DNA from: Ruegeria marisrubri
Lineage (GTDB): Bacteria > Pseudomonadota > Alphaproteobacteria > Rhodobacterales > Rhodobacteraceae
NCBI RefSeq assembly: GCF_001507595.1
Contig: NZ_LQBQ01000001.1
Location: 744,001 to 808,000, forward strand
Length of the DNA: 64,000 nucleotides
Direction: 5' to 3'
Shown: positions 10,731-19,338 of the stretch, in pieces
Layout: each line of letters opens with the position of its first letter
Numbering within the stretch: the stretch's first letter is position 1
The notes under the pieces: model-generated
The model's database searches: none
What the model saw: the letters and a program-made list of their open reading frames with translations, nothing else
What the model was told of the DNA's origin: nothing
Position numbers and translations under genes: made by a program

Positions 10731-11624
10731 ATGACCAAGAACACGGAAATTCTCTGCATCGGCTCTGTCCTATGGGACGTGATCGGGCGTTCGGCCAGCC
10801 ACATGCGGCAGGGCTCGGACGTGCCCGGCCGCATCACCCGCCTTCCCGGAGGTGTCGCGATGAACATAGCGATGACCCTCGTCCGGTTCGGGATGAAGCC
10901 GACACTGTTGACCGCCATAGGACGCGACCCCGAGGGGGACGAGCTGGTGCATTCCTGCGCCATGCTCGGCATGGTTACCGAGCATATCTATCGCTCAGAC
11001 GATCTGCCGACCGACAGATACATGGCCGTCGAGGGTGCAAATGGCCTGATCGCTGCGATCGCGGATGCGCATTCACTCGAGGCGGCCGGCGCCAAGATCC
11101 TGCGACCGCTGGTCCAGGGTCCGCTGGGATCGGAAGGCGCGCCATATGATGGACCCATCGCTTTGGATGGGAACCTGACCATGGGGCTGTTGGAAGAGAT
11201 TGCGCAAAGCCCAGCCTTTGCCCGTGCCGACCTGCGCGTCGCCCCGGCGTCGCCGGGCAAGGCAGAACGTCTCTTGCCTTTCCTGCAGCATGGCCGGGCC
11301 ACGCTTTACGTCAATCTCGAAGAAGCGGGCCTTCTGTGTCAGCGCGAGTTCGGCGATTCCGAAAGCGCCGCGCAGGCCCTGATGGATCGCGGAGCATTGC
11401 GGGTACTGGTGACCGATGGCGGGAACTCCGCCACCGAGGCCAACGCCGAAGGCGTCCTGAACCGCATGCCACCCCCCGTCCTCGTGACGCGCGTAACCGG
11501 CGCGGGAGACACGTTCATGGCGGCGCATATCGCCGCTGAATCCAGGGGCGCCGAACGCGAAGAGGCCCTGACCCGCGCACTGCACGCCGCCGCAACCTAT
11601 GTTTCCGGAGAAACTCCACTGTGA
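10731..11624 (+). CDS. psuK: PfkB-family sugar kinase, probable pseudouridine kinase
   Basis: A 297-residue ribokinase-family enzyme. PfkB signatures are PGGVAMNIAMTLVRFG at residues 39-54 and RVTGAGDTFMAAH at 254-266, with the catalytic base Asp260. It directly precedes psuG and overlaps it by 4 bases (GTGA), which strongly suggests that it phosphorylates pseudouridine to pseudouridine 5'-phosphate, the PsuG substrate. From sequence alone the PfkB subfamily cannot be fixed; the specificity is inferred from the operon. The start ATG at 10731 is the first in the frame. Confidence 0.87.
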   Translation: MTKNTEILCIGSVLWDVIGRSASHMRQGSDVPGRITRLPGGVAMNIAMTLVRFGMKPTLLTAIGRDPEGDELVHSCAMLGMVTEHIYRSDDLPTDRYMAVEGANGLIAAIADAHSLEAAGAKILRPLVQGPLGSEGAPYDGPIALDGNLTMGLLEEIAQSPAFARADLRVAPASPGKAERLLPFLQHGRATLYVNLEEAGLLCQREFGDSESAAQALMDRGALRVLVTDGGNSATEANAEGVLNRMPPPVLVTRVTGAGDTFMAAHIAAESRGAEREEALTRALHAAATYVSGETPL

Positions 11625-12535
11625 TCGACATTCAGTTTTCCACCGAAGTCCGCGACGCCAAAGATGCAGGCCGCCCGATTGTCGCTCTTGAAAGCACGAT
11701 CATCACGCACGGCATGCCGCATCCTCAGAATGTCGAGGTCGCAAAACAGGTCGAAAAGGATATTCGCGACGCTGGCGCAGTCCCGGCGACGATCGCCGTG
11801 ATCGACGGCAGGCTGCATGTCGGCCTCGAGCCCGAGCAACTCGACGCATTGGGTCAGGCAAAGGGCGTGGCCAAGCTTTCCCGCGCCGACATGGCGGCCT
11901 GCATGGCGAGTGGCGGCACGGGCGCGACGACGGTGGCGGCCACCATGATCGCTGCCCGTTTCGCTGGCATCGAGGTCTTTGCCACCGGCGGCATCGGCGG
12001 TGTTCATCAGGGGGCAGAGACCACCTTCGACATCTCGGCCGACCTGCATGAACTGGCGCAGACGCCGGTTACCGTCGTGGCCGCCGGGGCCAAGGCCATC
12101 CTCGATATCGCGAAAACGCTCGAAGTGCTGGAAACGCTCGGCGTTCCCGTCATCGCGGTCGGGCAGAACGAGTTTCCGGCCTTCTGGTCGTCACAGACAC
12201 AATTCACTGCACCGCTGCGCATGGATGACCCTGCCCAGATCGCCCGCGCCCACCGGATGCGCCGGGAATTGGGCCTGCCAGGCGGGCAGTTGGTGGCCAA
12301 CCCGATACCTGAAAAGGAGCAGATCCCCGCCGAGGAACTGGCACCGATCATTGCAGGCGCCCAAGCGGACGCCGAGGCCCACCGGATCACCGGCAAGGAT
12401 GTCACGCCCTACCTGCTGCAGCGGATATTCGAGCAGACCGAGGGACGATCGCTGACGGCAAATATCGCCTTGGTGCGCAACAATGCCCGGCTTGCTGCTA
12501 AAATTGCCGGCGAATTGTGCGTTTCCAATGGGTAA
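11621..12535 (+). CDS. psuG: Pseudouridine-5'-phosphate glycosidase
   Basis: A 304-residue PsuG that reversibly splits the C-glycosidic bond of pseudouridine 5'-phosphate to uracil and ribose 5-phosphate. The conserved N-terminal block ALESTIITHGMPHPQN, the glycine-rich ASGGTGATTVAATM, ATGGIGGVHQGAETTFD and VAAGAKAILDI are all present and the length is typical. The start is GTG at 11621, overlapping the psuK stop, so the two are translationally coupled. Together they let the cell salvage carbon and uracil from RNA-derived pseudouridine. The family call is firm because PsuG has no close relatives with other reactions. Confidence 0.95.
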   Translation: MIDIQFSTEVRDAKDAGRPIVALESTIITHGMPHPQNVEVAKQVEKDIRDAGAVPATIAVIDGRLHVGLEPEQLDALGQAKGVAKLSRADMAACMASGGTGATTVAATMIAARFAGIEVFATGGIGGVHQGAETTFDISADLHELAQTPVTVVAAGAKAILDIAKTLEVLETLGVPVIAVGQNEFPAFWSSQTQFTAPLRMDDPAQIARAHRMRRELGLPGGQLVANPIPEKEQIPAEELAPIIAGAQADAEAHRITGKDVTPYLLQRIFEQTEGRSLTANIALVRNNARLAAKIAGELCVSNG

Positions 12536-12614
12536 CAGGAACGTCGGATCCGTTGGGCTATTGCGCCGGTGCGATGAACTCCTTACCTAATCCGGCAAAT
12601 CAATCGGAACCGAC

Positions 12615-13334
12615 ATGAACACACCTTTCGATGAAGAACCCAACCGACGCCCTGGCCTTTTCTCAAGGCTGAGGGCGTCGTTTCTGACGGGTATCGTCGT
12701 CATCGCCCCACTCTGGCTGACGCTGTGGCTCATCCTGTCGGTCGTGAGTTGGATCGACAGCGCGGTTCTTCCTCTGATCCCGGCACGGTTCCAACCCGAA
12801 CAATACATCGGCATCAACATCCACGGCGTCGGCGTCATCTTTTTTCTGATCTTCACGATCATTGTCGGATGGATCGCCAAGGGCATCATCGGACGCTCGC
12901 TGATCCATTTCGCCGAAAGCCTGGTGGCGCGGATGCCGGTGGTTCGTTCGGTCTATTCCGGCATCAAGCAGATTTCGGAAACGGTTTTTGCACAGACTGA
13001 ACGTTCCTTCGAAAAAGCCTGCCTGATCCAATACCCGCGGCGGGGAATCTGGGCGATCGGTTTCGTTTCGACCACCGCCAAAGGCGAGATCAGTCAGAAA
13101 GCCGAGACAGGGGGCGAGTTGCTGAGTGTCTTCGTTCCGACCACGCCCAACCCGACTTCGGGGTTCCTGCTGTATTTCCCGGCAGAGGACGTCATCATTC
13201 TGGATATGACGGTCGAGGACGCCGCCAAACTCGTTATTTCGGCCGGGCTGGTCTATCCCAACGAAAAAGACCCGACCCGTCCGCCGGAAGAAGTGGACGA
13301 AAGCGAGTCTCGGAAAGAAAAGAAGGCGGGCTGA
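12615..13334 (+). CDS. DUF502 family membrane protein
   Basis: A 239-residue protein with two membrane helices (about 21-48 and 70-90) followed by a soluble domain. Typical DUF502 features are FLTGIVVIAPLWLTLWLI, the RMPVVRSVYSGIKQISETVF segment, and PTTPNPTSGFLLYFP near residue 178. The C-terminal tail is highly charged. The family is widespread and its function is unknown. It stands alone, 79 bases after psuG, and is convergent with bdhA. Confidence 0.88.
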   Translation: MNTPFDEEPNRRPGLFSRLRASFLTGIVVIAPLWLTLWLILSVVSWIDSAVLPLIPARFQPEQYIGINIHGVGVIFFLIFTIIVGWIAKGIIGRSLIHFAESLVARMPVVRSVYSGIKQISETVFAQTERSFEKACLIQYPRRGIWAIGFVSTTAKGEISQKAETGGELLSVFVPTTPNPTSGFLLYFPAEDVIILDMTVEDAAKLVISAGLVYPNEKDPTRPPEEVDESESRKEKKAG

Positions 13335-13394
13335 CACTTTCGTGCCAGCCCTATCTGACGCCGAGACCGAATTCTGGTTCCCGGAACTCTTCGA

Positions 13395-14168
13395 TCACAG
13401 AGCGGTCCACCCTCCGTCAACCGAGATCGTCGTCCCCGTGATCTGCGCGGCCGCATCCGAGCACAGGAACACGGCGGTTCCGCCGAGCTGCTCGACCGTT
13501 GCGAACTCCTTGGACGGCTGCCGCACCAGCATCACGTTCTTTATGACCTCATCGCGGCTCATCCCGTATTCCTTCATGGTGTCGGGAATCTGGGCCTCGA
13601 CCAGAGGGGTCAGAACGTAGCCGGGGCAGATCGCATTGCAGGTGATCGGCTCTTGCGCGGTTTCAAGCGCCACCGTCTTGGTCATTCCGACAATCCCGTG
13701 TTTGGCCGCCACATAGGCCGCCTTGAAGGGCGAGGCCGTAAGGCCGTGTGCCGAGGCGATGTTGACGATCCGGCCCCAGCCCGCCTTGCGCATCATCGGC
13801 AAGGCTGCTGCCGTGGTGTGGAAGGCCGAATTCAGGTTGATCGCGATGATGGCCTCCCACTTGTCGACCGGAAAACTGTCGATCGGGGAAACATGTTGAA
13901 TGCCTGCGTTGTTCACAAGGATATCGCAGGCACCGGCCTGTTCGATCAGCGCCCGGCACTCGCCCCCGTCTGACATGTCGGCCTTGATGTATCTCGCATT
14001 TGTTCCGGTTTCCTGCGAGATCTCGGCGGCCAGGGCGTGATCCGCGTCGCGATCCGTGAACGAGTTCAACACCACGTCGGCCCCCGCCTTGGCCAGTTCC
14101 CGCGCAATGCCGAGGCCGATGCCCGAATTCGATCCAGTGATGATTGCCGTTTTTCCCTGCAAGGACAT
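13395..14168 (-). CDS. bdhA: 3-hydroxybutyrate dehydrogenase
   Basis: A 257-residue short-chain dehydrogenase that interconverts 3-hydroxybutyrate and acetoacetate with NAD, linking polyhydroxybutyrate turnover to central metabolism. The cofactor motif is TGSNSGIG (11-18), NNAG lies at 86-89, and the catalytic residues are Ser139, Tyr152 and Lys156. Subfamily features are GIQHVSPID (89-97) and NAICPGYVLTPLVEAQIP, which match bacterial 3-hydroxybutyrate dehydrogenases. AGGGAGG lies upstream of the ATG at 14168. A candidate sRNA or attenuator lies about 150 bases upstream in the same direction. Confidence 0.93.
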   Translation of the reverse strand: MSLQGKTAIITGSNSGIGLGIARELAKAGADVVLNSFTDRDADHALAAEISQETGTNARYIKADMSDGGECRALIEQAGACDILVNNAGIQHVSPIDSFPVDKWEAIIAINLNSAFHTTAAALPMMRKAGWGRIVNIASAHGLTASPFKAAYVAAKHGIVGMTKTVALETAQEPITCNAICPGYVLTPLVEAQIPDTMKEYGMSRDEVIKNVMLVRQPSKEFATVEQLGGTAVFLCSDAAAQITGTTISVDGGWTAL

Positions 14169-14318
14169 GGTCAGCCTCCCTAATTTGTTCGGTTGCCCGG
14201 AAGATTGCCATGCTGCACCTGCAAAGGGAATGGCAAACCGGGCGGAAAACGGCTCATCGGCACCAAAGGCCAGTTGCCGGCCCTTTCCTTCGGGCGGAAA
14301 TTCAGAGAGGTGCTAGAC

Positions 14319-14346
14319 AAAAAAACGCCCGCACGAGGCGGGCGTT
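14319..14346 (-). terminator. Strong rho-independent terminator on the minus strand
   Basis: A 9-bp GC-rich stem with a 5-base loop (plus-strand 14324-14332 and 14338-14346) is followed on the minus strand by seven T at 14325-14319. The stem's own A-T ends extend the U-tract pairing. In the plus direction no T-run follows, so the orientation is clear. Confidence 0.8.
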
Positions 14347-14394
14347 AAGTTATTGAGGCAGGTTTCATACAGGCAAGAAACCTATCGAGCAGTG
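14319..14394 (-). ncRNA. Candidate small RNA (or leader/attenuator of bdhA)
   Basis: On the minus strand a promoter-like pair (14400-14428) is followed by about 76 bases containing two hairpins. The first has a 7-bp stem, AGGTTTC/GAAACCT at 14377-14383 and 14360-14366. The second is a perfect 9-bp stem, AACGCCCGC/GCGGGCGTT (14338-14346 with 14324-14332), followed by seven T. No gene on this strand ends just upstream, so the terminator needs its own transcript. It may be a free sRNA, or a leader ending before bdhA (start 14168); a seven-codon frame MKPASIT sits just before the terminator. I do not recognise the RNA family. Confidence 0.55.
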
Positions 14395-14399
14395 GCACC

Positions 14400-14428
14400 T
14401 TTATACGCAATTCTTCGCTGTCATCCAA
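14400..14428 (-). promoter_or_regulatory. Sigma-70-like promoter of the candidate sRNA
   Basis: On the minus strand TTGGAT (14423-14428) and TATAAA (14400-14405) are separated by exactly 17 bases. The expected start is near 14393, which fits the downstream hairpins and terminator. Confidence 0.5.
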
Positions 14429-14507
14429 GCTAAAAGTTTGAAAATACGGAAATCCATCGCTACGGTGATTCCCAACAAAATAAGGCCTGAGCAGGATTGT
14501 TGCCAAA

Positions 14508-16322
14508 GTGCGACTGAAATTTTTTCGCCCCTTCCGCCCGTTGATCGCGGGCGTGGCCCTCTTTTTTTCCGCCCCAGACACCCACGCAGATTCGGTGCAT
14601 GGCATAGCTATGTATGGTGACCCAGCCCTGCCACCGGATTTTGTGTCTCTGCCGTATGCCAACCCGGAAGCGCCCAAGGGTGGCCGTGTGGTCTTTGGCA
14701 ATACCGGAGGGTTCGACAGCCTCAATCCCTTCATCCAGAAAGGCAGCGTTCCGTGGCAACTCCGGTTCTGGTCTTTCGAGGGTCTGATGGGCCGATCCTG
14801 GGACGAACCCTTCTCGCTTTACGGCCTGCTGGCCGAATCAGTCGAGACGGCCCCGGACCGTTCCTGGGTCGAATTCACCTTGCGGGACGAAGCCCGATTC
14901 TCGGATGGCACGCCGGTAACGGTCGAGGATGTGATCTGGTCATACGAAATCTTGGGCACCAAGGGGCACCTGCGATATCGTGGTCTGTGGTCCAAGATCG
15001 CCAGCATCAAGCAAACCGGGCCGCGGTCGGTCCGCATTGCTTTTTCCGAGGCCGACCGCGAACTGGCCCTGATTGCCGGCATGCGCCCGATCCTGAAAAA
15101 AGCCCAGTGGGAAGGCAGGGACTTTGCCAACTCCGCGTTGCAGGATATTCCCATCGGAACCGGCCCATATATCGTGACCGACTTCGAAGCCGGGCGCTTT
15201 GTCACCCTGCGTCGGAATCCAGACTATTGGGGCGCAGATATTCCTTTTCGCCGGGGGACGATGAATTTCGATGAATTGCGGATCGAGTTCTACGGCGACG
15301 AAACCGTCCTTTTCGAGGCGTTCAAGGCTGGCGAGCTGAGCGTCAAGCGTGAGTTCAACGCTGAGAAATGGGAAACCCAATACAACTTTCCCGCCGTGCG
15401 CCGCGGCGACATCGTCAAGACCGAAATCCCACACGGCAAGCCTTCAGGCATGACCGGTTTCGTGATGAACACCCGCAAGGCGCCCTTCGACGACTGGCGC
15501 GTTCGCGAGGCCCTGCTGCTGGCCTTCAACTTCGAATACATCAACGACACCGTCACCGGTGGCGCGCAATCACGCATAACCTCTTATTTCTCAGGCTCGG
15601 AACTGGCCATGCAACCCGGTCCGGCCAACGGCAAGGTTCGCGAACTTCTCGAACCTTACGCCGACGACCTGCTGCCCGGCGCTCTCGACGGTTACTCCCT
15701 GCCCGAGGGAGATGGCTCGGCAAGGAACCGAAGAAATCTACGGAAGGCAGCAGCGCTGCTTGAGGAGGCCGGATGGAGCGTCAAGGGCGGCGCATTGACG
15801 AATGCCGAGGGAGACCCATTCGCGTTCTCCATTCTCATCCGGCAGGGCGACACTGACATGCAGACCGTGATCGAGATCTACGCGCGAGCGCTTGAGCGTC
15901 TGGGCATCTCGGCTGTCGCGGAAAAGGTGGACAATGCCCAGTATGCGGGCCGTATCGCCGAACTGGATTTTGACATGACACCGTTCCGCCGCGCCCTGTC
16001 TCTGTCGCCGGGCAATGAACAGCGGCTCTATTGGGGCAGCCAAGGGGCCGATGTGCCGGGCACTCGAAACCTGATGGGCATGTCTTCGCCGGCCGCCGAC
16101 GCGATGATCGACGCCATGCTGGCGGCTGAGACCCGCGAAGACTTCATTGCCGCCACCCGCGCCCTGGACCGGGTTTTGACTTCGGGCCGCTATGTGATCC
16201 CGATCTGGAATTTCGACGTCGGGCGCATCGCGCATGTGAAAGAGATGAAGTTCCCCGAGCACATACCGATCTATGGAGATGGCCCGCAATACATGCCCGA
16301 TGTCTGGTGGTACGAGGACTGA
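14508..16322 (+). CDS. ABC transporter extracellular substrate-binding protein, family 5 (YejA-like)
   Basis: A 604-residue periplasmic binding protein of the SBP_bac_5 oligopeptide class. A signal peptide runs to about residue 27 (LIAGVALFFSAPDTHA). Family features are GGFDSLNPFI near the mature start, FTLRDEARFSDGTPVTVEDVIWSYE, PIGTGPYIV and YWGADIPF, and the length (about 600) and PYANPEAPKGG start match the YejA subgroup. The start is GTG at 14508. The YejB/E/F permease and ATPase genes do not follow; the gene stands alone ahead of a 581-base gap, so its transporter partners must be elsewhere or it is an orphan receptor. Confidence 0.9.
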   Translation: MRLKFFRPFRPLIAGVALFFSAPDTHADSVHGIAMYGDPALPPDFVSLPYANPEAPKGGRVVFGNTGGFDSLNPFIQKGSVPWQLRFWSFEGLMGRSWDEPFSLYGLLAESVETAPDRSWVEFTLRDEARFSDGTPVTVEDVIWSYEILGTKGHLRYRGLWSKIASIKQTGPRSVRIAFSEADRELALIAGMRPILKKAQWEGRDFANSALQDIPIGTGPYIVTDFEAGRFVTLRRNPDYWGADIPFRRGTMNFDELRIEFYGDETVLFEAFKAGELSVKREFNAEKWETQYNFPAVRRGDIVKTEIPHGKPSGMTGFVMNTRKAPFDDWRVREALLLAFNFEYINDTVTGGAQSRITSYFSGSELAMQPGPANGKVRELLEPYADDLLPGALDGYSLPEGDGSARNRRNLRKAAALLEEAGWSVKGGALTNAEGDPFAFSILIRQGDTDMQTVIEIYARALERLGISAVAEKVDNAQYAGRIAELDFDMTPFRRALSLSPGNEQRLYWGSQGADVPGTRNLMGMSSPAADAMIDAMLAAETREDFIAATRALDRVLTSGRYVIPIWNFDVGRIAHVKEMKFPEHIPIYGDGPQYMPDVWWYED

Positions 16323-16903
16323 CCTGAGCGCATTTTTCGAGATTTCCAGCGACGGGAGATCAGGCTGAGCGCAGGGTTTCAGGAGCCGATTCTGCAGAAC
16401 TGGCGGAGGATCCACGGCTGGAACAGCCTGATGCCACTGAAGGACAAGCTATTTGTGAACTGCTGGGCGGTTCTTCGGCGGAAATCGGCACAGGGAATAC
16501 GATCACCGCATCTGGTGGCGTGCAGGCTACTTTGATCGATATTTAGAGGTCATTCGTTCATATTGGAGCCGAACAAGAACTCTACCCAGTTTATTGAAAA
16601 GACTCCGGCATCTGATTGTTTCTTTTTTGACGCAAGAACCTCGGGCTGATCAGAAATCCGCATAAAATTTCGACACATAACCAGATTGCAGTTTCGCCCA
16701 GGAAAATGGGGAAAGTCGTCTTGCACATGTCCTGCCCCGGCAAGCCCCAAGTGTGTCAGAACATCTAATGCGAGCATCGTGGCCAGTTCCACTCAGCCAT
16801 CGCTACCGCGACATTTTGTCAAGTCTCGACAAAACTGACATCGAAAGTAACATTTTTTGATGGGAGGGGAGCGTTCCGAGAACAAACCGAGGAAAGCTCG
16901 CAG
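16323..16903. other. 581-base gene-poor region with possible gene remnant
   Basis: No confident gene is visible. On the plus strand one frame from 16328 to a TAG at 16546 stays open without a start codon and ends in LGGSSAEIGTGNTITASGG, which has a protein-like composition and could be the tail of a lost gene. A minus-strand frame at 16550-16792 (GTG start, 80 residues) has no recognisable family. Composition becomes visibly more AT-rich between about 16550 and 16860 than in flanking genes. A perfect inverted repeat lies near the right end (16814-16834). Confidence 0.45.
16814..16834. promoter_or_regulatory. Perfect inverted repeat upstream of the CsbD-like gene
   Basis: TTTTGTC and GACAAAA form a perfect 7-bp dyad with a 7-base spacer, 70 bases before the ATG of the downstream gene. 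The geometry (21 bases, two helical turns) suits a dimeric repressor. No regulator can be assigned; the XRE-cupin gene at 17132-17755 is the nearest regulator. Confidence 0.45.
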
Positions 16904-17131
16904 ATGTTGAACTGGTCAGACCTTACGCAAGATTGGGCCTCGTCCTATGCCCGCGCCAAGGCGCGGTTTCCGAATCTGCGTGATCGGGACATGGCGTTCG
17001 TCAAGAAGGACCGCAAGCGGTTCGAGGCCTATTTGGCCGAACGTCACCACCTGACTGTGAACGAAGCACACGAAGAGGTTGAAGATTTCCTGTTCACCGA
17101 GTCGCTCAACCGAGAGCTGCTTCGACGCTGA
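16904..17131 (+). CDS. CsbD-like small stress protein
   Basis: A 75-residue, highly charged helical protein: MLNWSDLTQDWASSYARAK, then FPNLRDRDMAF, a basic DRKRFEAYLAERHHLT stretch and an acidic NEAHEEVEDFLF. The order NW..L...W...K, then a D-rich turn, then a helix with EA..EVE matches the CsbD family of general stress proteins, although the match is loose. It has no signal or membrane segment. A GAGGA sits 10 bases before the ATG. Its stop codon abuts the stop codon of the convergent XRE-cupin gene. The exact function of CsbD proteins is unknown. Confidence 0.68.
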   Translation: MLNWSDLTQDWASSYARAKARFPNLRDRDMAFVKKDRKRFEAYLAERHHLTVNEAHEEVEDFLFTESLNRELLRR

Positions 17132-17755
17132 TCACGCCAGGGACGTCACCCAGAGGATCGTCGCGTCTTCGTCGCTGACGGAGATGACGTTGTGACCCAT
17201 GCTGCCGTCGTAATAGGCGCTGTCGCCGCGGCGCATTTCGACCGGCTCGTAAAACTCGGTATACAGCCGGACCACCCCGGTCAGAACATAAAGAAACTCT
17301 TCGCCGTCATGGCGGACCCAGCCGTCGAATTCGTCCATCGATCGGGCCCGCACGCGGGCGCGATACGGCAGCATCTGTTTCTTGGTCAGCGTTTCGGCCA
17401 GCAACTCGTGCTCATAGGTGGCCGTGGCATGGGCCGCACCCGCGCCTGATTTCGTTATGGCCATCCGCCCGATCACCTGCTCGCGCTGCGGCGGTGTGAA
17501 TAGTTGCGGAACCGAGATCTGCAAGCCGACCGCCAGTTTCTTGAGCGCGTCATAGGTCGGCGACATCTGGCCGTTCTCGATCTTGCTGAGCGTGGATCGC
17601 GCCAGCCCTGCCTGACTGGCCGCCTGTTCCAGCGTCCAGTTCCGCGCCTTGCGCAACTCGCGCACACGCGCGCCCAGGTCCAGCGGTTCGGCCTCGGTTT
17701 CGGTTCCGTTGTCACGGGCGATGCGGATGATGGATTTCGGATCTCGGCTGTTCAT
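17132..17755 (-). CDS. XRE-family transcriptional regulator with C-terminal cupin domain
   Basis: A 207-residue regulator. The N-terminal helix-turn-helix covers about residues 27-80 (LGARVRELRKARNWTLEQAA, then RSTLSKIENGQMSPTYDALKKLA), and the C-terminal half is a cupin sensor barrel (EEFLYVLTGVVRLYTEFYEPVEMRRGDSAYYDGSMGHNV). Members of this class commonly control genes next to them in response to small metabolites bound in the cupin. It is divergent from the acyl-CoA synthetase gene with 65 bases between starts, so that operon is the likely target. The ATG at 17755 gives the sensible start; the frame upstream runs into the neighbouring regulatory region. Confidence 0.88.
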   Translation of the reverse strand: MNSRDPKSIIRIARDNGTETEAEPLDLGARVRELRKARNWTLEQAASQAGLARSTLSKIENGQMSPTYDALKKLAVGLQISVPQLFTPPQREQVIGRMAITKSGAGAAHATATYEHELLAETLTKKQMLPYRARVRARSMDEFDGWVRHDGEEFLYVLTGVVRLYTEFYEPVEMRRGDSAYYDGSMGHNVISVSDEDATILWVTSLA

Positions 17756-17820
17756 GCCTAGGTCTATAGGCCCGCCCGCCTGTGCTTGCAACGTGCGACA
17801 TCTCGGGCTAGCCAACACGA

Positions 17821-19338
17821 ATGTTGTCTGTTTTCGATCATGGCCCGCCACCGCCCTGCCCCGCGCCGTTCAATCTTGCCGCGCATGTCATGGGCCGCGC
17901 AGATGCCTTGGCGGACAAGGTGGCACTGTCTGTCCTGCGCACCGATGGAGCCGAAAGCTGGACCTATGGTCAACTGCAATCCGCCATTCGCGGCACCGCG
18001 ACTGGCCTTCTGCAGGCCGGTTTGAAACCCGGCGACATCCTGTTGATGCGGCTGGGAAACACTGTCGAGTTTCCCATAACCTATCTGGGCGCGATCACGG
18101 CTGGTATCGTTCCCGTGCCGACCTCGTCGCAGCTGACCGAGCCGGAAACGGCAAGGATAATTGCCGAATTGAGCCCCGCTGCGATTTTGCGCGATCCCGA
18201 CGTTGCCTGTGCCGCCCACCCCTTTCAGATCGGTCTGACCGATCTGATCTCCATGCGGGACTTGCCGCCCGCCGAATACCAGATGGGCGATCCCGAGCGC
18301 ATGGCCTATGTCGTCTATACGTCGGGCACCTCGGGCAAGCCCCGCGCGGTGGCCCATGCGCATCGCGCGATCTGGGCGCGGCAGATGATGATGGACGGCT
18401 GGTATGGGCTGACAGAGAATGACCGGCTTTGCCATGCGGGTGCATTCAACTGGACCTACACCCTTGGGACCGGGTTGATGGACCCCTGGACCATGGGCGC
18501 CACGGCTCTGATCCCTGAACCCGGCACCGATATCGGGGCGCTGCCGACGCTGCTTTGTACCCATGAGGCCACGGTCTTTGCCGCGGCTCCGGGCGTTTAC
18601 AGGAAGATGTTGCAGGAAAGTGAAAAGATCGAATCGCCCACGCTCAGGCATGGGCTGTGTGCGGGCGAAAAACTGTCGCGGCATCTGCATGAAAGATGGG
18701 TCAAGGCAACCGGCACCGAGCTTTACGAGGCCTATGGCATGTCGGAATGCTCGACCTTCATCTCCTCCAGCCCGGCCCACCCTGCGCGCGGCGATGCTCT
18801 TGGGCAGCCGCAACCGGGGCGCCGCGTGGCGATCCTTGGCCCGGACGGCCCCGTGCCACAGGGCGCGGAGGGAACCATCGCCGTCCATCGGTCAGATCCG
18901 GGCCTGATGCTGACCTATCTCAACGCGCCTGAAGAGGCCGAGGCGCGGATGCAGGGCGAGTGGTTTCTGACCGGAGATCAGGGCGCGATGGCGGTGGATG
19001 GCCAGATTACCTATCTGGGCCGCGACGACGACATGATGAATGCCGGCGGATACCGGGTGTCTCCGGTCGAAGTCGAAGCGGTTCTGTCCCGCTATCCCGG
19101 CATCACGCAGGTCGGGGCAGCGGCGGTCGAGGTCAAAAAGGACACATTCGTGATCGCGGCCTTCTATACCGGGCCCGAAGAACTGGACGTCGCGGCCTTG
19201 CGCACCTATGTGGAGGCCAACCTGGCGCGCTACAAGCAGCCGCGCGCTTTCATCCATCTGCCGGCCCTGCCCACCGGCGGCAACGGAAAGCTCCTGCGCC
19301 GCGCTTTGCCGGCCTATTTCAAGGCAACGACCGAATGA
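17821..19338 (+). CDS. AMP-binding acyl-CoA synthetase (benzoate-CoA-ligase-like)
   Basis: A 505-residue ANL-superfamily adenylating enzyme that activates a carboxylic acid as acyl-AMP and transfers it to coenzyme A. The phosphate-binding motif is YTSGTSGKP (166-174), then EAYGMSEC, the hinge region YLGRDDDMMNAGGYRVSP, and the C-terminal catalytic lysine in GNGKLLRR. The compact size and HAGAFNWTYTLGTGL segment recall benzoate or short-chain aryl/acyl ligases, but the substrate cannot be read from sequence. It overlaps the DsbA-family gene by 4 bases and is divergent from the XRE-cupin regulator. Confidence 0.88.
   Translation: MLSVFDHGPPPPCPAPFNLAAHVMGRADALADKVALSVLRTDGAESWTYGQLQSAIRGTATGLLQAGLKPGDILLMRLGNTVEFPITYLGAITAGIVPVPTSSQLTEPETARIIAELSPAAILRDPDVACAAHPFQIGLTDLISMRDLPPAEYQMGDPERMAYVVYTSGTSGKPRAVAHAHRAIWARQMMMDGWYGLTENDRLCHAGAFNWTYTLGTGLMDPWTMGATALIPEPGTDIGALPTLLCTHEATVFAAAPGVYRKMLQESEKIESPTLRHGLCAGEKLSRHLHERWVKATGTELYEAYGMSECSTFISSSPAHPARGDALGQPQPGRRVAILGPDGPVPQGAEGTIAVHRSDPGLMLTYLNAPEEAEARMQGEWFLTGDQGAMAVDGQITYLGRDDDMMNAGGYRVSPVEVEAVLSRYPGITQVGAAAVEVKKDTFVIAAFYTGPEELDVAALRTYVEANLARYKQPRAFIHLPALPTGGNGKLLRRALPAYFKATTE

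Noticed and set aside
16550..16792. Minus-strand 80-codon frame in the large gap
   Set aside because: It has a GTG start, no ribosome-binding site that I can support and no recognisable family. I kept it only as part of the gap description.
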